Of a stretch of 64,000 nucleotides of DNA, positions 52,750 to 61,465 are shown piece by piece; positions within the stretch are counted from its first letter, which is position 1; every line of letters starts with the position of its first letter. A model generated the notes under the pieces. It ran no database searches. It had not been told where the DNA came from and saw nothing but the letters and a program-made list of their open reading frames with translations. The stretch is taken from assembly GCF_009905615.1 (NCBI RefSeq), contig NZ_JAAAKW010000015.1:62001-126000 (forward strand), read 5' to 3'. Source of the stretch: Pseudomonas sp. SLFW. Lineage in GTDB: Bacteria; Pseudomonadota; Gammaproteobacteria; Pseudomonadales; Pseudomonadaceae. Position numbers and translations under genes: made by a program.

Positions 52750-53862
52750 TCAGGGGCTCATCATCCGTTTGGTGTTGGCAAAAACGGCAAGGATCATGGT
52801 CCGGAAAACGTTTTTTCTGCGCTCCACCAGATACCCAAGGATGAAAACCGGAATGAGCGTGCCCAGATAAACGAGCCCCCTCAGGTCTGGACTATAGAAA
52901 TCGCGGGTTTGTCCCAATTCCGCGTGCCAGAAAGTCAGCAGCGGGTGGTGGATGATATACAGGCTGAAGGTGTAGGCAGCGAGTTGTCGAATGATCGTTG
53001 CTGCACGCCCGCGGGCATTGAACGACATGAGCAGACACAGCTTACGAACCGCGAACAAGTGCGCCGCCACCAGTGCGGCAAGCAGATAGCCCCAGCCGCA
53101 ATTGGCAGCGCCGTCCAGTCCATGCCCCAAGAAACGTTCGATGTGCATACCGACCAGAGGGTACGACCAGTCCCGAGGATTGCTCAGTTGCAGGGTGAGA
53201 AATACCACAGGTGGCAGAACACACAGCGCCCACAGCATGGGACGACCCGGATTGATTCGATCTCGGCAGTGATAGGCAGCGACCCCAGCGAGCCATATCG
53301 GCATCACCAGCCACTGTTTGGGCCCCGTCAGCAGCAGCGCAAGCAGCACCAGCCCCACTCGCCAATGACCGCGTGTGAACATGGCCAGTCCGTAGATCAC
53401 GTAACACCACACTTCGAATGCCAGGCTCCAGTACGGACCGTTGCCGAACGGGCGAATGTCATCCCACCAGAACTCGCTGGTGAAGGAGAGCGTGCGGATG
53501 ACGTAGTAGGCCGGCGTATCGAGTTGAAAAGCGTCAGGGTGAAGTGTGGGATTCGTTGCGTTGCCCATGCTCATGAGCAGCCACGACAACAGCACGGCGA
53601 CGGCGGCCACGGGGAAGATTCTCGCGATGCGGTTCACGCTGTATGTCAGACCATCCCGCTCTTTCGTGTCGACAGCATGGCTGATGACGTAGCCGGACAG
53701 CACGAAAAACACCACCACCGCGTCATAACCGAAATTGTAGCGGTCCGTTATCGCCCCCAAGGCCGCCGTGAGTGGGTAATGCGAAACCAGCACCGTGACG
53801 GCGGCCACGACACGAAGCAGGTCCAGATAAACCGAAAATGAATCAGGCATTTTGGCGGGCAT
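52750..53862 (-). CDS. Acyltransferase-3 (OafA/YrhL-like) membrane protein
   Basis: A 370-residue membrane protein with about ten helices. The R-x10-H motif of this family is in LRVVAAVTVLVSHYPL near residue 30, followed by VVVFFVLSGYVISHA and GPYWSLAFEVWCYVIYG. No SGNH extension is present. ATG at 53862 follows CGGGAGC; a frame to 53931 has no ribosome site. It probably O-acetylates a sugar of the polysaccharide from the cytoplasmic or periplasmic side. Its place between sugar genes supports this. Confidence 0.87.
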   Translation of the reverse strand: MPAKMPDSFSVYLDLLRVVAAVTVLVSHYPLTAALGAITDRYNFGYDAVVVFFVLSGYVISHAVDTKERDGLTYSVNRIARIFPVAAVAVLLSWLLMSMGNATNPTLHPDAFQLDTPAYYVIRTLSFTSEFWWDDIRPFGNGPYWSLAFEVWCYVIYGLAMFTRGHWRVGLVLLALLLTGPKQWLVMPIWLAGVAAYHCRDRINPGRPMLWALCVLPPVVFLTLQLSNPRDWSYPLVGMHIERFLGHGLDGAANCGWGYLLAALVAAHLFAVRKLCLLMSFNARGRAATIIRQLAAYTFSLYIIHHPLLTFWHAELGQTRDFYSPDLRGLVYLGTLIPVFILGYLVERRKNVFRTMILAVFANTKRMMSP

Positions 53863-53979
53863 CAAAGTGCTCCCGGCATCGGATGGGCAAGGACAGGTGT
53901 CTGAAAGCGCCGGCGTTCGCGGTGTACACATTCAGTCGATGTGCCTCCGGCTCGGCAATGTTGGAGCGAAGGGTGTGAT

Positions 53980-55179
53980 CTACACCGCTGGCCGACTCAA
54001 TTGGTCGAGGTAAAAACGGGTCTGCAACGCGGCGTGATCCTTCGCGGACAGCGACATCATCGGCGGGTGGTAGGTGTCGTAGTGAATCGTTTTGAGTCGC
54101 AGCTCTTCCACGTTGCCAATCTCGAAAAACTCGTAGTCGTCGCGCAGCTTGAATTTCATGTAGTCCACGAACGCGAAATTCCGCGAGATGATCATGCGCT
54201 TTGACAGCTCAGCCACTTCGCTGCAGATCGCCGAGGCTTCCTGGCCGACTTCGCGATAGGGGAGCCAGGAAAAATCCACACCGGCGATCGCCTTGTACAT
54301 GGCTGCATCGTCGACACTGCCCATGAAAAACGTGCGCCCAAGGACTTTGTGTTTCCTCGCGAGGTTGACCAGTTGGTCGATCTGCGAGGTGTCGGATTGT
54401 TTGATGGCGGTCGGGTGCAGCCCTGAAAAAATCAGCAATTTATGATTGTCGGGGAGTCTGGCGATGCACTGGATCGCGTAATCGAAGCCCTTATAGCCGC
54501 CAAAGAAACCGAAAACACCGATCAGGCGGTCATCGTCCTTCAGGCCGAGGCGACTGACGAGCTCATCGCGACAGGTCGGATGGTCGTACTCGGTTTTTTC
54601 TTTTTTCGTTGTGTAGCACAGCGGATGACATTCAACGTTGACCAATTTGAAGCGCTGTTGAAGAACGCGCTTTGTGGTTTCGGTGTGCACGATGACTTTG
54701 ATCTTGTGCTCGCGGATGAACTGAAAAAGACCCAACTCATAACGCGCGGTTTTGCTGGACCGCCAACTTCTAGCGAAGTCCATGACGGTAGATCGCGGGC
54801 GAAACACCAGCCTGGCCAAGGACGGGAACGCGACATCTGCCGAACTGGATCGACTGAATACGGTGTGGAATGTGATCGTCGAGTTGGGATTGGCTGACAA
54901 CAGACGTTTGATGCGTTGAATCGAGATATCGACCGAGTCTGAAAACAGTCCGTACTCGCATTGGATCGAAACCGCGTCAAATGATTTGAGCTGTTCACAG
55001 ATCGCCCCAATGAATTGATCAGCTTCTGCGTCAGAGGCGCCGAAACTTTTTTTAAGTTCTTGCGGAGGCAGTTCAAAAACCGACACTTCGTTGTCCGGCA
55101 TCAAGTTTCGGTACAGAACTTCGGAAAACCGCGCGATTCCGCATTCGAGTTTGTAGGATGAAACGATCGCTATTTTCAT
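53980..55179 (-). CDS. Glycosyltransferase (GT-B fold)
   Basis: A 399-residue GT-B type transferase starting MKIAIVSSYKLECGIARFSEVLYRNL, the CGIA pattern of several GT4 mannosyl- and rhamnosyltransferases. The C-terminal domain has GVFGFFGGYKGFDYAIQCIARLP, SGLHPTA and SWLPYREVGQEASAICSEVAELS as the donor region. It lacks a clean E-x7-E. The base composition is lower in GC than that of the core genes. It starts 6 bases after wzt. Confidence 0.8.
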   Translation of the reverse strand: MKIAIVSSYKLECGIARFSEVLYRNLMPDNEVSVFELPPQELKKSFGASDAEADQFIGAICEQLKSFDAVSIQCEYGLFSDSVDISIQRIKRLLSANPNSTITFHTVFSRSSSADVAFPSLARLVFRPRSTVMDFARSWRSSKTARYELGLFQFIREHKIKVIVHTETTKRVLQQRFKLVNVECHPLCYTTKKEKTEYDHPTCRDELVSRLGLKDDDRLIGVFGFFGGYKGFDYAIQCIARLPDNHKLLIFSGLHPTAIKQSDTSQIDQLVNLARKHKVLGRTFFMGSVDDAAMYKAIAGVDFSWLPYREVGQEASAICSEVAELSKRMIISRNFAFVDYMKFKLRDDYEFFEIGNVEELRLKTIHYDTYHPPMMSLSAKDHAALQTRFYLDQLSRPAV

Positions 55180-55184
55180 GGCGG

Positions 55185-55901
55185 TTATCCGATGAGAAAG
55201 TCTTCGGTTATTTTTCCGTGTTCGAGCCTGATGCCACGATTGCAGACGCTGTTAATCAGTTCTGCAGAGTGAGAGGCCAATACCAGAATCGATGCGTTGG
55301 ACGTCATTTCATTCAGACGCGTGTTGGCCTGCTCCTGGAACTGCGCATCGCCCACGCCCAGCCATTCGTCCATCAAAATGATGTCCGCAGGAAACGCCGT
55401 CGAAATGGAAAACCCCAGGCGGACCAGCATGCCGGACGAATAGGTTCGCAGCGGCAGGTTCAGGTAGTCGCCCAGCCCCGAAAATTCGGCGATGTCGTTG
55501 ATCGTCTGTTTGATCTCGCTCGGTTTCACGCCGAGGATCGCGCCGCGCAGGAAGATGTTTTCATAGCCTGTTGCTTCCACTTCCATGCCCAGCGTGAGGT
55601 CGAGGAGAGAGGTGATTCTTCCGGAAGATCGAAGCGCGCCAAGGGTGGGCCAGTAAACGTTAGCCATCACTTTGAGCAGCGTACTTTTGCCTGAGCCGTT
55701 GTGCCCCAGCAGCCCGATTCTCTCGCCGGGCTGAACCTCAAGATTGACGCCGTCCAGCGCTCGAATGCTCAGGTGGTGGCTGGCATTTTCACCGATACGC
55801 CCCCCGGTGACCCACGACAGCGCGTCCTTTTTGAAGGAGCGGCGGCCGACATCGAGAATCGGGTAATCGACGGTGACACCTTCTGCGATCAGATACGCCA
55901 T
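55185..55901 (-). CDS. wzt: Polysaccharide ABC exporter ATPase (Wzt)
   Basis: A 238-residue ATPase of the Wzt/TagH/KpsT group. Walker A GLLGHNGSGKSTLLK near residue 68, signature YSSGMLVRLGFSI, Walker B IILMDEWLGVGD and the switch His in LASHSAEL. It ends right after the ATPase core and has no C-terminal carbohydrate-binding domain, so export should not depend on a terminal sugar cap read by Wzt. It is separated from wzm by two bases. Confidence 0.92.
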   Translation of the reverse strand: MAYLIAEGVTVDYPILDVGRRSFKKDALSWVTGGRIGENASHHLSIRALDGVNLEVQPGERIGLLGHNGSGKSTLLKVMANVYWPTLGALRSSGRITSLLDLTLGMEVEATGYENIFLRGAILGVKPSEIKQTINDIAEFSGLGDYLNLPLRTYSSGMLVRLGFSISTAFPADIILMDEWLGVGDAQFQEQANTRLNEMTSNASILVLASHSAELINSVCNRGIRLEHGKITEDFLIG

Positions 55902-55903
55902 GG

Positions 55904-56692
55904 TCAGACCCAGTAAGGAATGTGCTTGCGGTTAAGAAAGAGCATCGAAAGTGCGATGCCCCACAACGCCGTGCCCATGCCCAGCACCAGCCCGGCCGAC
56001 GCGGCGGGAAACAGCCCGTTGAGCATGGGCTCGCGGACCAGGTCGATGAGGTAGACGAAGGGGTTGTAGCGAATCACTTCGCTCAGACCGGCCAGTTGGG
56101 CGGGGTGCCACATGACGGGCGTGATGAAGAACAGCAGCTGCATCGCGCTGGTGACCATCGGCAGGACATCGCGATAGCGTGCACAGATCACCGCCAATAA
56201 TGCGGCAAAGGGAGTGAGGGCGAAGACCACCAGCACGATCCCCAAAATCGAACACAGCAGACCGAACCAGGTCAGGTAGCCGTACCACATCAATAGCGGA
56301 ATCAGGATGATCCAGCTGTGCAGAAAGATCAGCGTGTTGCGAAAGGCGACCCGGAGGATATGGGTCAATATCGGCATGCTGATTTGTTTGATGATGTGCG
56401 CGGAGTTGATGATCGCGCTCGCACCTTCATTGATGAAGGTCAGAATGAATGTCCAGACAACGATGCCGCAGGCGAGGAAGGGTAGATATTCCTTGAGGTC
56501 CAGATTCAGCAGGCGCGAATACACCAACCCCAGCCCGCCAATGAATAACAACGATGTCAGCGTGATCCAGAATGGTCCAATGATCGAACGGCGATAGCGC
56601 CCTTTGATGTCGTGCAATGCCAGCAGATACCACGCGTGCCAGCCGTCGCTCAGTGCAGAAAACTCCCTTTTTAAAAAACCTTTTATGGTCAC
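55904..56692 (-). CDS. wzm: Polysaccharide ABC exporter permease (Wzm)
   Basis: A 262-residue ABC-2 membrane protein with six helices, moving finished undecaprenyl-linked glycan to the periplasm. DIKGRYRRSIIGPFWITLTSLLFIGGLGLVYSRLL and FFITPVMWHPAQL...YNPFVYLIDLVREPMLNG are family hallmarks. First gene of the eight-gene - strand cluster; wzt follows directly. Confidence 0.92.
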   Translation of the reverse strand: MTIKGFLKREFSALSDGWHAWYLLALHDIKGRYRRSIIGPFWITLTSLLFIGGLGLVYSRLLNLDLKEYLPFLACGIVVWTFILTFINEGASAIINSAHIIKQISMPILTHILRVAFRNTLIFLHSWIILIPLLMWYGYLTWFGLLCSILGIVLVVFALTPFAALLAVICARYRDVLPMVTSAMQLLFFITPVMWHPAQLAGLSEVIRYNPFVYLIDLVREPMLNGLFPAASAGLVLGMGTALWGIALSMLFLNRKHIPYWV

Positions 56693-57112
56693 TGGACATC
56701 CTCGGGTTTTATATCTTTGCTGAGCTGTTTATTGATCGTATGAAACGGGCGAAAACACTCCCCCGCGCGCGTTCGACGGGAAAGTTAGGATCAGAAAATT
56801 GAAGGCTGTCACTGTATTGATCAGCACGGGTAATTAAGTGCAGCAGGCCCGCATGATCGTAGTCATTCACCGTGGCACGACGAATGTCGCGGGTGAATAC
56901 AGACTCGTACTGAATCAGACATCTCAGGCGTTGCAAGTATAGGGGGAATGCCCCAAGTGCTGGCAACTTCGAAGTTATCTTCGTTGAGATTGTTTCGCTA
57001 TAGAGCGCGGGCTTTATTGATCTAATGTTTTTGAGGGACTTCGAACGGATGATTTCACTGCGCCATTGTCTTTTTCCCCTCGACCCCTCACCATCGCTTT
57101 CCGGTTATCCGT
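56693..57112. promoter_or_regulatory. Divergent intergenic region wzm / lapG
   Basis: This 420-base A/T-richer region separates the polysaccharide cluster (-) from lapG-lapD (+). It should hold both promoters. No JUMPstart/ops-like GGCGGTAG sequence was seen on the - strand, no REP unit and no supported gene. It is a natural place for shared control of glycan and adhesin genes, but no operator can be named. Confidence 0.4.
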
Positions 57113-57829
57113 TTGCCTGATGGACTCAACGAATTGGCAGTACGTTCAGCTCATAAGCGCCCAGGGTTGTGGTGGCTTTTGGCGCTTGCACTGGCGTGCA
57201 CGGCGTGTACGAGCTATCTGACGGCTGATTGGGATTTCGCGCTGATCAGCAGAAGAGCCGAAGCGCTGTACGGTCCGTTAGGGGCTGGCAAGCAACGGAT
57301 CGACGCCTGGCAGAATCTGCTGGCGACCGAGAAGCAGGTCAGCGAGATGGACAAGCTGACGGTGGTGAATCAGTTCTTCAATAAACAGATGCGTTACGAA
57401 GAAGACATCGACCTGTGGCATGAGGTCGATTACTGGTCCACGCCCATCGAGTCGCTGTGGAAGGGCGCGGGCGACTGTGAAGACTACGCCATCGCCAAAT
57501 ATTTCAGTCTGCGTCGGCTGGGCGTTCCAAGCGAGAAATTGCTGATCACCTACGTCAAGGCGTTGCGCCTGAACCGTGCGCACATGGTGCTGACCTATTA
57601 TTCGAGCCCCAACGCGATGCCGCTGGTGCTCGACAGCCTCATTAATGAAATCAAACCCGCCAGCGAACGGCCGGACCTGTTGCCGGTTTACGCCTTCAAT
57701 GCCGAAGGGCTGTGGCTGCCGGGTGCGCAGGGCAACAAGAAAGTGGGCGATACCAAGCGCCTGTCGCGTTGGCAGGACGTGTTGAAGAAAATGGCCGCCG
57801 AAGGCTTCCCGACTGAGCCTGAGAATTAG
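57113..57829 (+). CDS. lapG: LapG-type periplasmic cysteine protease
   Basis: A 238-residue bacterial transglutaminase-like cysteine protease (DUF920) cutting the N-terminus of large LapA-type adhesins so that cells detach. Catalytic Cys in GAGDCEDYAIAKYF, His in RAHMVLTYY, Asp in VLDSLINEI. The start is uncertain: TTG at 57113 or a later TTG (57134); a hydrophobic segment LWWLLALALACTAC follows, ending with a Cys that could be a lipobox. lapD begins 8 bases later, so protease and inhibitor-receptor are co-expressed. Confidence 0.9.
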   Translation: MPDGLNELAVRSAHKRPGLWWLLALALACTACTSYLTADWDFALISRRAEALYGPLGAGKQRIDAWQNLLATEKQVSEMDKLTVVNQFFNKQMRYEEDIDLWHEVDYWSTPIESLWKGAGDCEDYAIAKYFSLRRLGVPSEKLLITYVKALRLNRAHMVLTYYSSPNAMPLVLDSLINEIKPASERPDLLPVYAFNAEGLWLPGAQGNKKVGDTKRLSRWQDVLKKMAAEGFPTEPEN

Positions 57830-57837
57830 GAGTACTG

Positions 57838-59784
57838 ATGTCTCTGTTCAAACAGCTGTTGATCGCTATCTGTCTGTTTTTGGTTGTCGCGTTTGCGGGC
57901 AGTTTTGTCGTCAGCCTGGAAAGCTCGCGGGCGCAGTACGTCAATCAGTTGCAGTCTCACGCGCAAGACGCCGCGACGTCGTTGGCGCTGTCACTGACTG
58001 CCAACATCGACGACCCGGCCATGGTTGAGTTGATGGTGACGTCGATTTTCGACAGCGGCTATTACGCCAGTATTCGCGTGGTGGACCTGGCGACCAATGC
58101 GGTGATCGTCGAGCGCAGCGCGGAGCCTGACAATCAAGGCGTGCCGCAATGGTTCATCAACGCCATCGGCCTGGCACCGGGAGGCGGTGAAGGGATCGTG
58201 AGTCGCGGCTGGCAACAGACCGCGCGAGTCGAGGTGGTGAGCCATCCAATGTTCGCATTGGCCAAGCTGTGGCAGAGCGCATTGGGCAGCCTCGGCTGGC
58301 TGGTGTTGTGCGGCATCGTTAGCGCATTGCTCGGGGCGCTGCTGCTGCGTCGTCAACTCAAACCGCTGGATTACATGGTTGCGCAATCCCAAGCGATTGC
58401 CCGTCGCGAGTTCCTGACGCTTCCCGAGTTGCCGCGCACGCCTGAGCTGCGTCGGGTGGTGCAGGCGATGAACCAGATGGTCGATAAACTGAAAGCACTG
58501 TTCAAGGAAAGCTCGGAGCGCAGCGAGAAACTGCGCGTTGAATCTTATCAGGACAGCCTGACGGGTTTGTCGAACCGGCGGTACTTCGACATGCAGCTCA
58601 AGGCCCATGTCAGCAATCAGGAAGAGCATCGGGCGGGCCATCTGCTGCTGTTGCGCGTCCAGGACCTTGCGGGTCTGAACCTGCGCCTGGGCGGCAAGCG
58701 CACCGACGCCCTGCTGATCGCGGTCGCACAGATGTTGCTCTCGCACTGCGAGAAGTATCCGAAGATTCGGAACCTCATCAGCCGTTCGCGGGGCGGTGAG
58801 TTCGCGGTGCTGGCGCCGGGCATGGCCCGTGAAGAGGCGCTGGCGCTGGTTCACGATCTGGAACTGGCGCTCAAAACGCTCGAAGCAACCGGGGCGTCCG
58901 ACGTGTCGCCTGTCGCGCACATGGGTTTGGCGCCCTATGTTCCCGGCGAGGCACCGCTGACGTTGCTGGGGCTGGCGGATCAGGCACTGGCACAGGCCGA
59001 AACCCAAGGCGAGCAAACCTGGAGTTACGTCGAGAACGGCGAAGTCGCACCTAGCGGTGATGATCAGCACACGTGGCATCGCGTGCTGGATCATGCGTTG
59101 ACTCATGGTGGCTTCGAGCTGTTCTTCCAGCCGGTGGTTGGCACACGTGATATCACGAAGGTGCTGCATTACAAGGCGTTGTCGCGGTTGGTGAACGAGC
59201 AGGGCGAAGCCGTTCCGGCGGGGCGTTTCCTGCCGTGGATCGAGCGATTCGGCTGGTCGAGCCGTTTGGACCTGCTGATGCTGCACCAAGTGCTCAAGCA
59301 CCTTCAGACCCACGACCAGTCGTTGGCGCTGAACCTGTCTGCCGCGACGTTGAGTGACCCTGCGGCGCTGAACCAAGTGTTCGACGCGCTGCGTCAGCAT
59401 CCAAAACTGGCAGGGCGGCTGACCATCGAGATTGGTGAGGAGCAATTGCCTGAACAGGCGGTGCTTGAAAAACTCACCCGTCGCTTGCAGGCCGCTGGCT
59501 TCACGTTGGCGCTGCAGCGGTTTGGTGGCCGCTTCAGCATGATCGGTAACCTGGCGCACCTTGGGTTGGCGTATTTGAAGATTGATGGCAGCTACATCCG
59601 CGCCATCGACGAAGAAAGCCACAAACGCCTCTTTATAGAAGCCGTGCAGCGGGCGGCACACAGCATCGACCTGCCCTTGATCGCCGAGCGGGTCGAGACT
59701 GAGGGCGAGCATTTGGTGATTGCCGAGATGGGGATCGAAGGGGTGCAGGGGCAGTTGTTTGGTGATCCGGCGCCTTGGAAGTGA
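57838..59784 (+). CDS. lapD: c-di-GMP receptor LapD
   Basis: A 648-residue inner-membrane receptor. Helix 1-20, periplasmic domain about 22-150, helix about 152-172, HAMP about 173-225, degenerate GGDEF (RGGEF in SRSRGGEFAVLAP) and degenerate EAL (YKAL in VLHYKALSRL). Both catalytic sites are altered, as in known LapD, which binds c-di-GMP with the EAL domain and then sequesters LapG through the periplasmic domain. It keeps adhesin on the surface when c-di-GMP is high. Confidence 0.93.
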   Translation: MSLFKQLLIAICLFLVVAFAGSFVVSLESSRAQYVNQLQSHAQDAATSLALSLTANIDDPAMVELMVTSIFDSGYYASIRVVDLATNAVIVERSAEPDNQGVPQWFINAIGLAPGGGEGIVSRGWQQTARVEVVSHPMFALAKLWQSALGSLGWLVLCGIVSALLGALLLRRQLKPLDYMVAQSQAIARREFLTLPELPRTPELRRVVQAMNQMVDKLKALFKESSERSEKLRVESYQDSLTGLSNRRYFDMQLKAHVSNQEEHRAGHLLLLRVQDLAGLNLRLGGKRTDALLIAVAQMLLSHCEKYPKIRNLISRSRGGEFAVLAPGMAREEALALVHDLELALKTLEATGASDVSPVAHMGLAPYVPGEAPLTLLGLADQALAQAETQGEQTWSYVENGEVAPSGDDQHTWHRVLDHALTHGGFELFFQPVVGTRDITKVLHYKALSRLVNEQGEAVPAGRFLPWIERFGWSSRLDLLMLHQVLKHLQTHDQSLALNLSAATLSDPAALNQVFDALRQHPKLAGRLTIEIGEEQLPEQAVLEKLTRRLQAAGFTLALQRFGGRFSMIGNLAHLGLAYLKIDGSYIRAIDEESHKRLFIEAVQRAAHSIDLPLIAERVETEGEHLVIAEMGIEGVQGQLFGDPAPWK

Positions 59785-59810
59785 TGCCCGCCAGGCACAC
59801 CGCATGCACC

Positions 59811-60102
59811 GGATTTGCTCCCGCTCCGGTCGGGCGCGACCCCGGGCAGATCGCAGGCAGGCCAGCCCCTACGCCTTCGGCAGAAGCGGGTAGGTGGTGA
59901 ACGGTCGATTTCGTCAAGGCCAGAATTGCGACGCGGCCTGGCTCTTGAATCTGGCCAAAGGCCGTGGGAGATTCTATGGTTGAGGTCAACGAACTCTGGC
60001 CCGGTTTATCAAAAAACGCGGTCTCGCTTCTGCCGCAGGCGTGGGAGCTGGATTGCCTGCGATCTGCCCGGGGTCGCGCCCGACCGCAGCGGCAGCAAAA
60101 CC
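59811..60102. repeat. Large inverted repeat with reversed REP orientation (family D)
   Basis: Two arms of 78 bases each (59811-59888 and 60025-60102), about 85-90% complementary by eye, flank a 136-base spacer. The REP-like end GTGGGAGCTGG..TGCCTGCGA faces the inside here, while in families A-C the GTGGGAG/GTAGGAG end is outside. The arms share GGTCGGGCGCGACCCCGGG, itself palindromic. The element fills the gap between the convergent lapD and EamA genes. Confidence 0.85.
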
Positions 60103-60137
60103 TGCCAGCTCCGTTTATCTGTCACGCCCCCATCACA

Positions 60138-60476
60138 TCACGCCTTAACGGTAATCACGATCCCGGCAATGATCACCGCAACGCCGACAAAATACTGGCT
60201 CTGGAATTTTTCGCCGAAGACGAAGTAGCTGCCGATGGGGACCAGCACGAAGGCCAGGGCCATCAGTGGGTACACCTTGCCCAGTTCGACCTTTTGCAGC
60301 ACCCAGACCCAGGCCAGGGTCGTCACGCCGTACAGCGCGAATGCCGAGAACAGCGTCATCAAGGTGCCGGGGTCAAACAAGTTACCGGTCTTATGCAGCG
60401 AAGTGGCGCTGAGTTTGAACAGGATCTGCCCGCCCGCAATGCCCAGCACGCAGATCAGCGCGACGAAATAAATCAT
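60138..60476 (-). CDS. Small EamA/ArnE-like membrane protein
   Basis: A 112-residue protein with four helices resembling half an EamA transporter or ArnE/ArnF. ILFKLSATSL and GKVYPLMALAFVLVPIGSYFVFGEKF are typical. Paired with the family 2 glycosyltransferase directly upstream on the strand (4-base ATGA overlap), it probably flips an undecaprenyl-phosphate-sugar to the periplasm. The sugar is unknown. Confidence 0.82.
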   Translation of the reverse strand: MIYFVALICVLGIAGGQILFKLSATSLHKTGNLFDPGTLMTLFSAFALYGVTTLAWVWVLQKVELGKVYPLMALAFVLVPIGSYFVFGEKFQSQYFVGVAVIIAGIVITVKA

Positions 60477-61465
60477 GGTTTAACACCTTGGCCGAGAGGT
60501 TTTTTCTTCTTGTGCAAATGAAGAACGCGGCGAGGAACGGACGCGATGTCCTGCCCCAGAAACGCCAGAATGAACTGCGTGCCCACGATGATGGGCAGCG
60601 CGGAAAGCATCACGGTGCCGGGCGTCGTCTGGATGCCGGAGCTCCATGCGCTGACCCAGTGATTCAATCCAAAGAGTGTGCCCGCCAGCACCAGCAACAC
60701 ACCGACCGGCAGTTCAATCGACGCCAGCGACATGTCACGCAGGTAATAGTTGTAGAACACGCGCTTGCTCATGTTTCGGATGTGCTTGACCAGGAACTCG
60801 CCCACGACCTTGGAAATCTTCAGGTTGCTGACTTCGTCGTCGTACTTGGCGTCCATCGGAACGTCGATCACCACCGCCCGCAAAATGTTCAGGCGGAAGA
60901 GCATGTCCGTTTCGAAGAAATAGCGTTGGCTGATCTTCTTCATCGGCAGGTGAGACGCGACGTTCGCATGGATGGCTGTAAAGCCATTGGTCGGGTCGAA
61001 CAGATCCCAGTAACCGGACGACAGTTTGGTCATGAACGACAGCGTCGCATTGCCGAAGAGCCGCATTTTCGGCATCTGACGAATCTCTTCAAGGTCGAAG
61101 AAACGGTTGCCTTTGGTGTAGTCCGCTTCGCCGTTGGCGATAGGCAATACGAAGTCCGGGATCAGCGCCGGGTCCATCTGCCCGTCGCCATCGACCTTGA
61201 CGATGATGTCGGCGCCACCGGCAATGGCGGCCTCGTAACCGGCCATCACGGCGCCGCCGACACCTTGGTTGACAGGGCAGACGATCACGTTGACCCGCGG
61301 GTCGGTGCAGTTGGCTTTGACGAATTCGCCCGACTGATCGGGGCAGCAGTCGTCGACCACGTAAATGACGTCGACCTCCTCACCGATGTTTTGGAGGACA
61401 CCCAGAATGTGGGCTTTGACTTTATAGCTGGGGATAACGACAGCAATTTTTGAAGAATGAATCAT
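60473..61465 (-). CDS. Family 2 glycosyltransferase (undecaprenyl-phosphate sugar type)
   Basis: A 330-residue GT-A enzyme: IAVVIPSYKVKAHI, VIYVVDDCCPDQSG and the metal site IVKVDGDGQMDPALIP, then two C-terminal helices (about 250-272 and 285-310). This form matches GtrB/ArnC/DPM1-like enzymes that load a sugar on a polyprenyl phosphate. Together with the small EamA protein it makes a two-gene periplasmic glycan-decorating unit, likely acting on the neighbouring polysaccharide. Confidence 0.87.
   Translation of the reverse strand: MIHSSKIAVVIPSYKVKAHILGVLQNIGEEVDVIYVVDDCCPDQSGEFVKANCTDPRVNVIVCPVNQGVGGAVMAGYEAAIAGGADIIVKVDGDGQMDPALIPDFVLPIANGEADYTKGNRFFDLEEIRQMPKMRLFGNATLSFMTKLSSGYWDLFDPTNGFTAIHANVASHLPMKKISQRYFFETDMLFRLNILRAVVIDVPMDAKYDDEVSNLKISKVVGEFLVKHIRNMSKRVFYNYYLRDMSLASIELPVGVLLVLAGTLFGLNHWVSAWSSGIQTTPGTVMLSALPIIVGTQFILAFLGQDIASVPRRVLHLHKKKKPLGQGVKP

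Noticed and set aside
56693..57112. JUMPstart/ops element for the polysaccharide cluster
   Set aside because: No GGCGGTAG-like motif was found on the - strand of the leader, so RfaH-type control is not supported.
59815..60521. + strand open frames across the inverted repeat and into the EamA gene
   Set aside because: They run through the palindromic arms and the antisense of the EamA gene and lack any known family or credible start.
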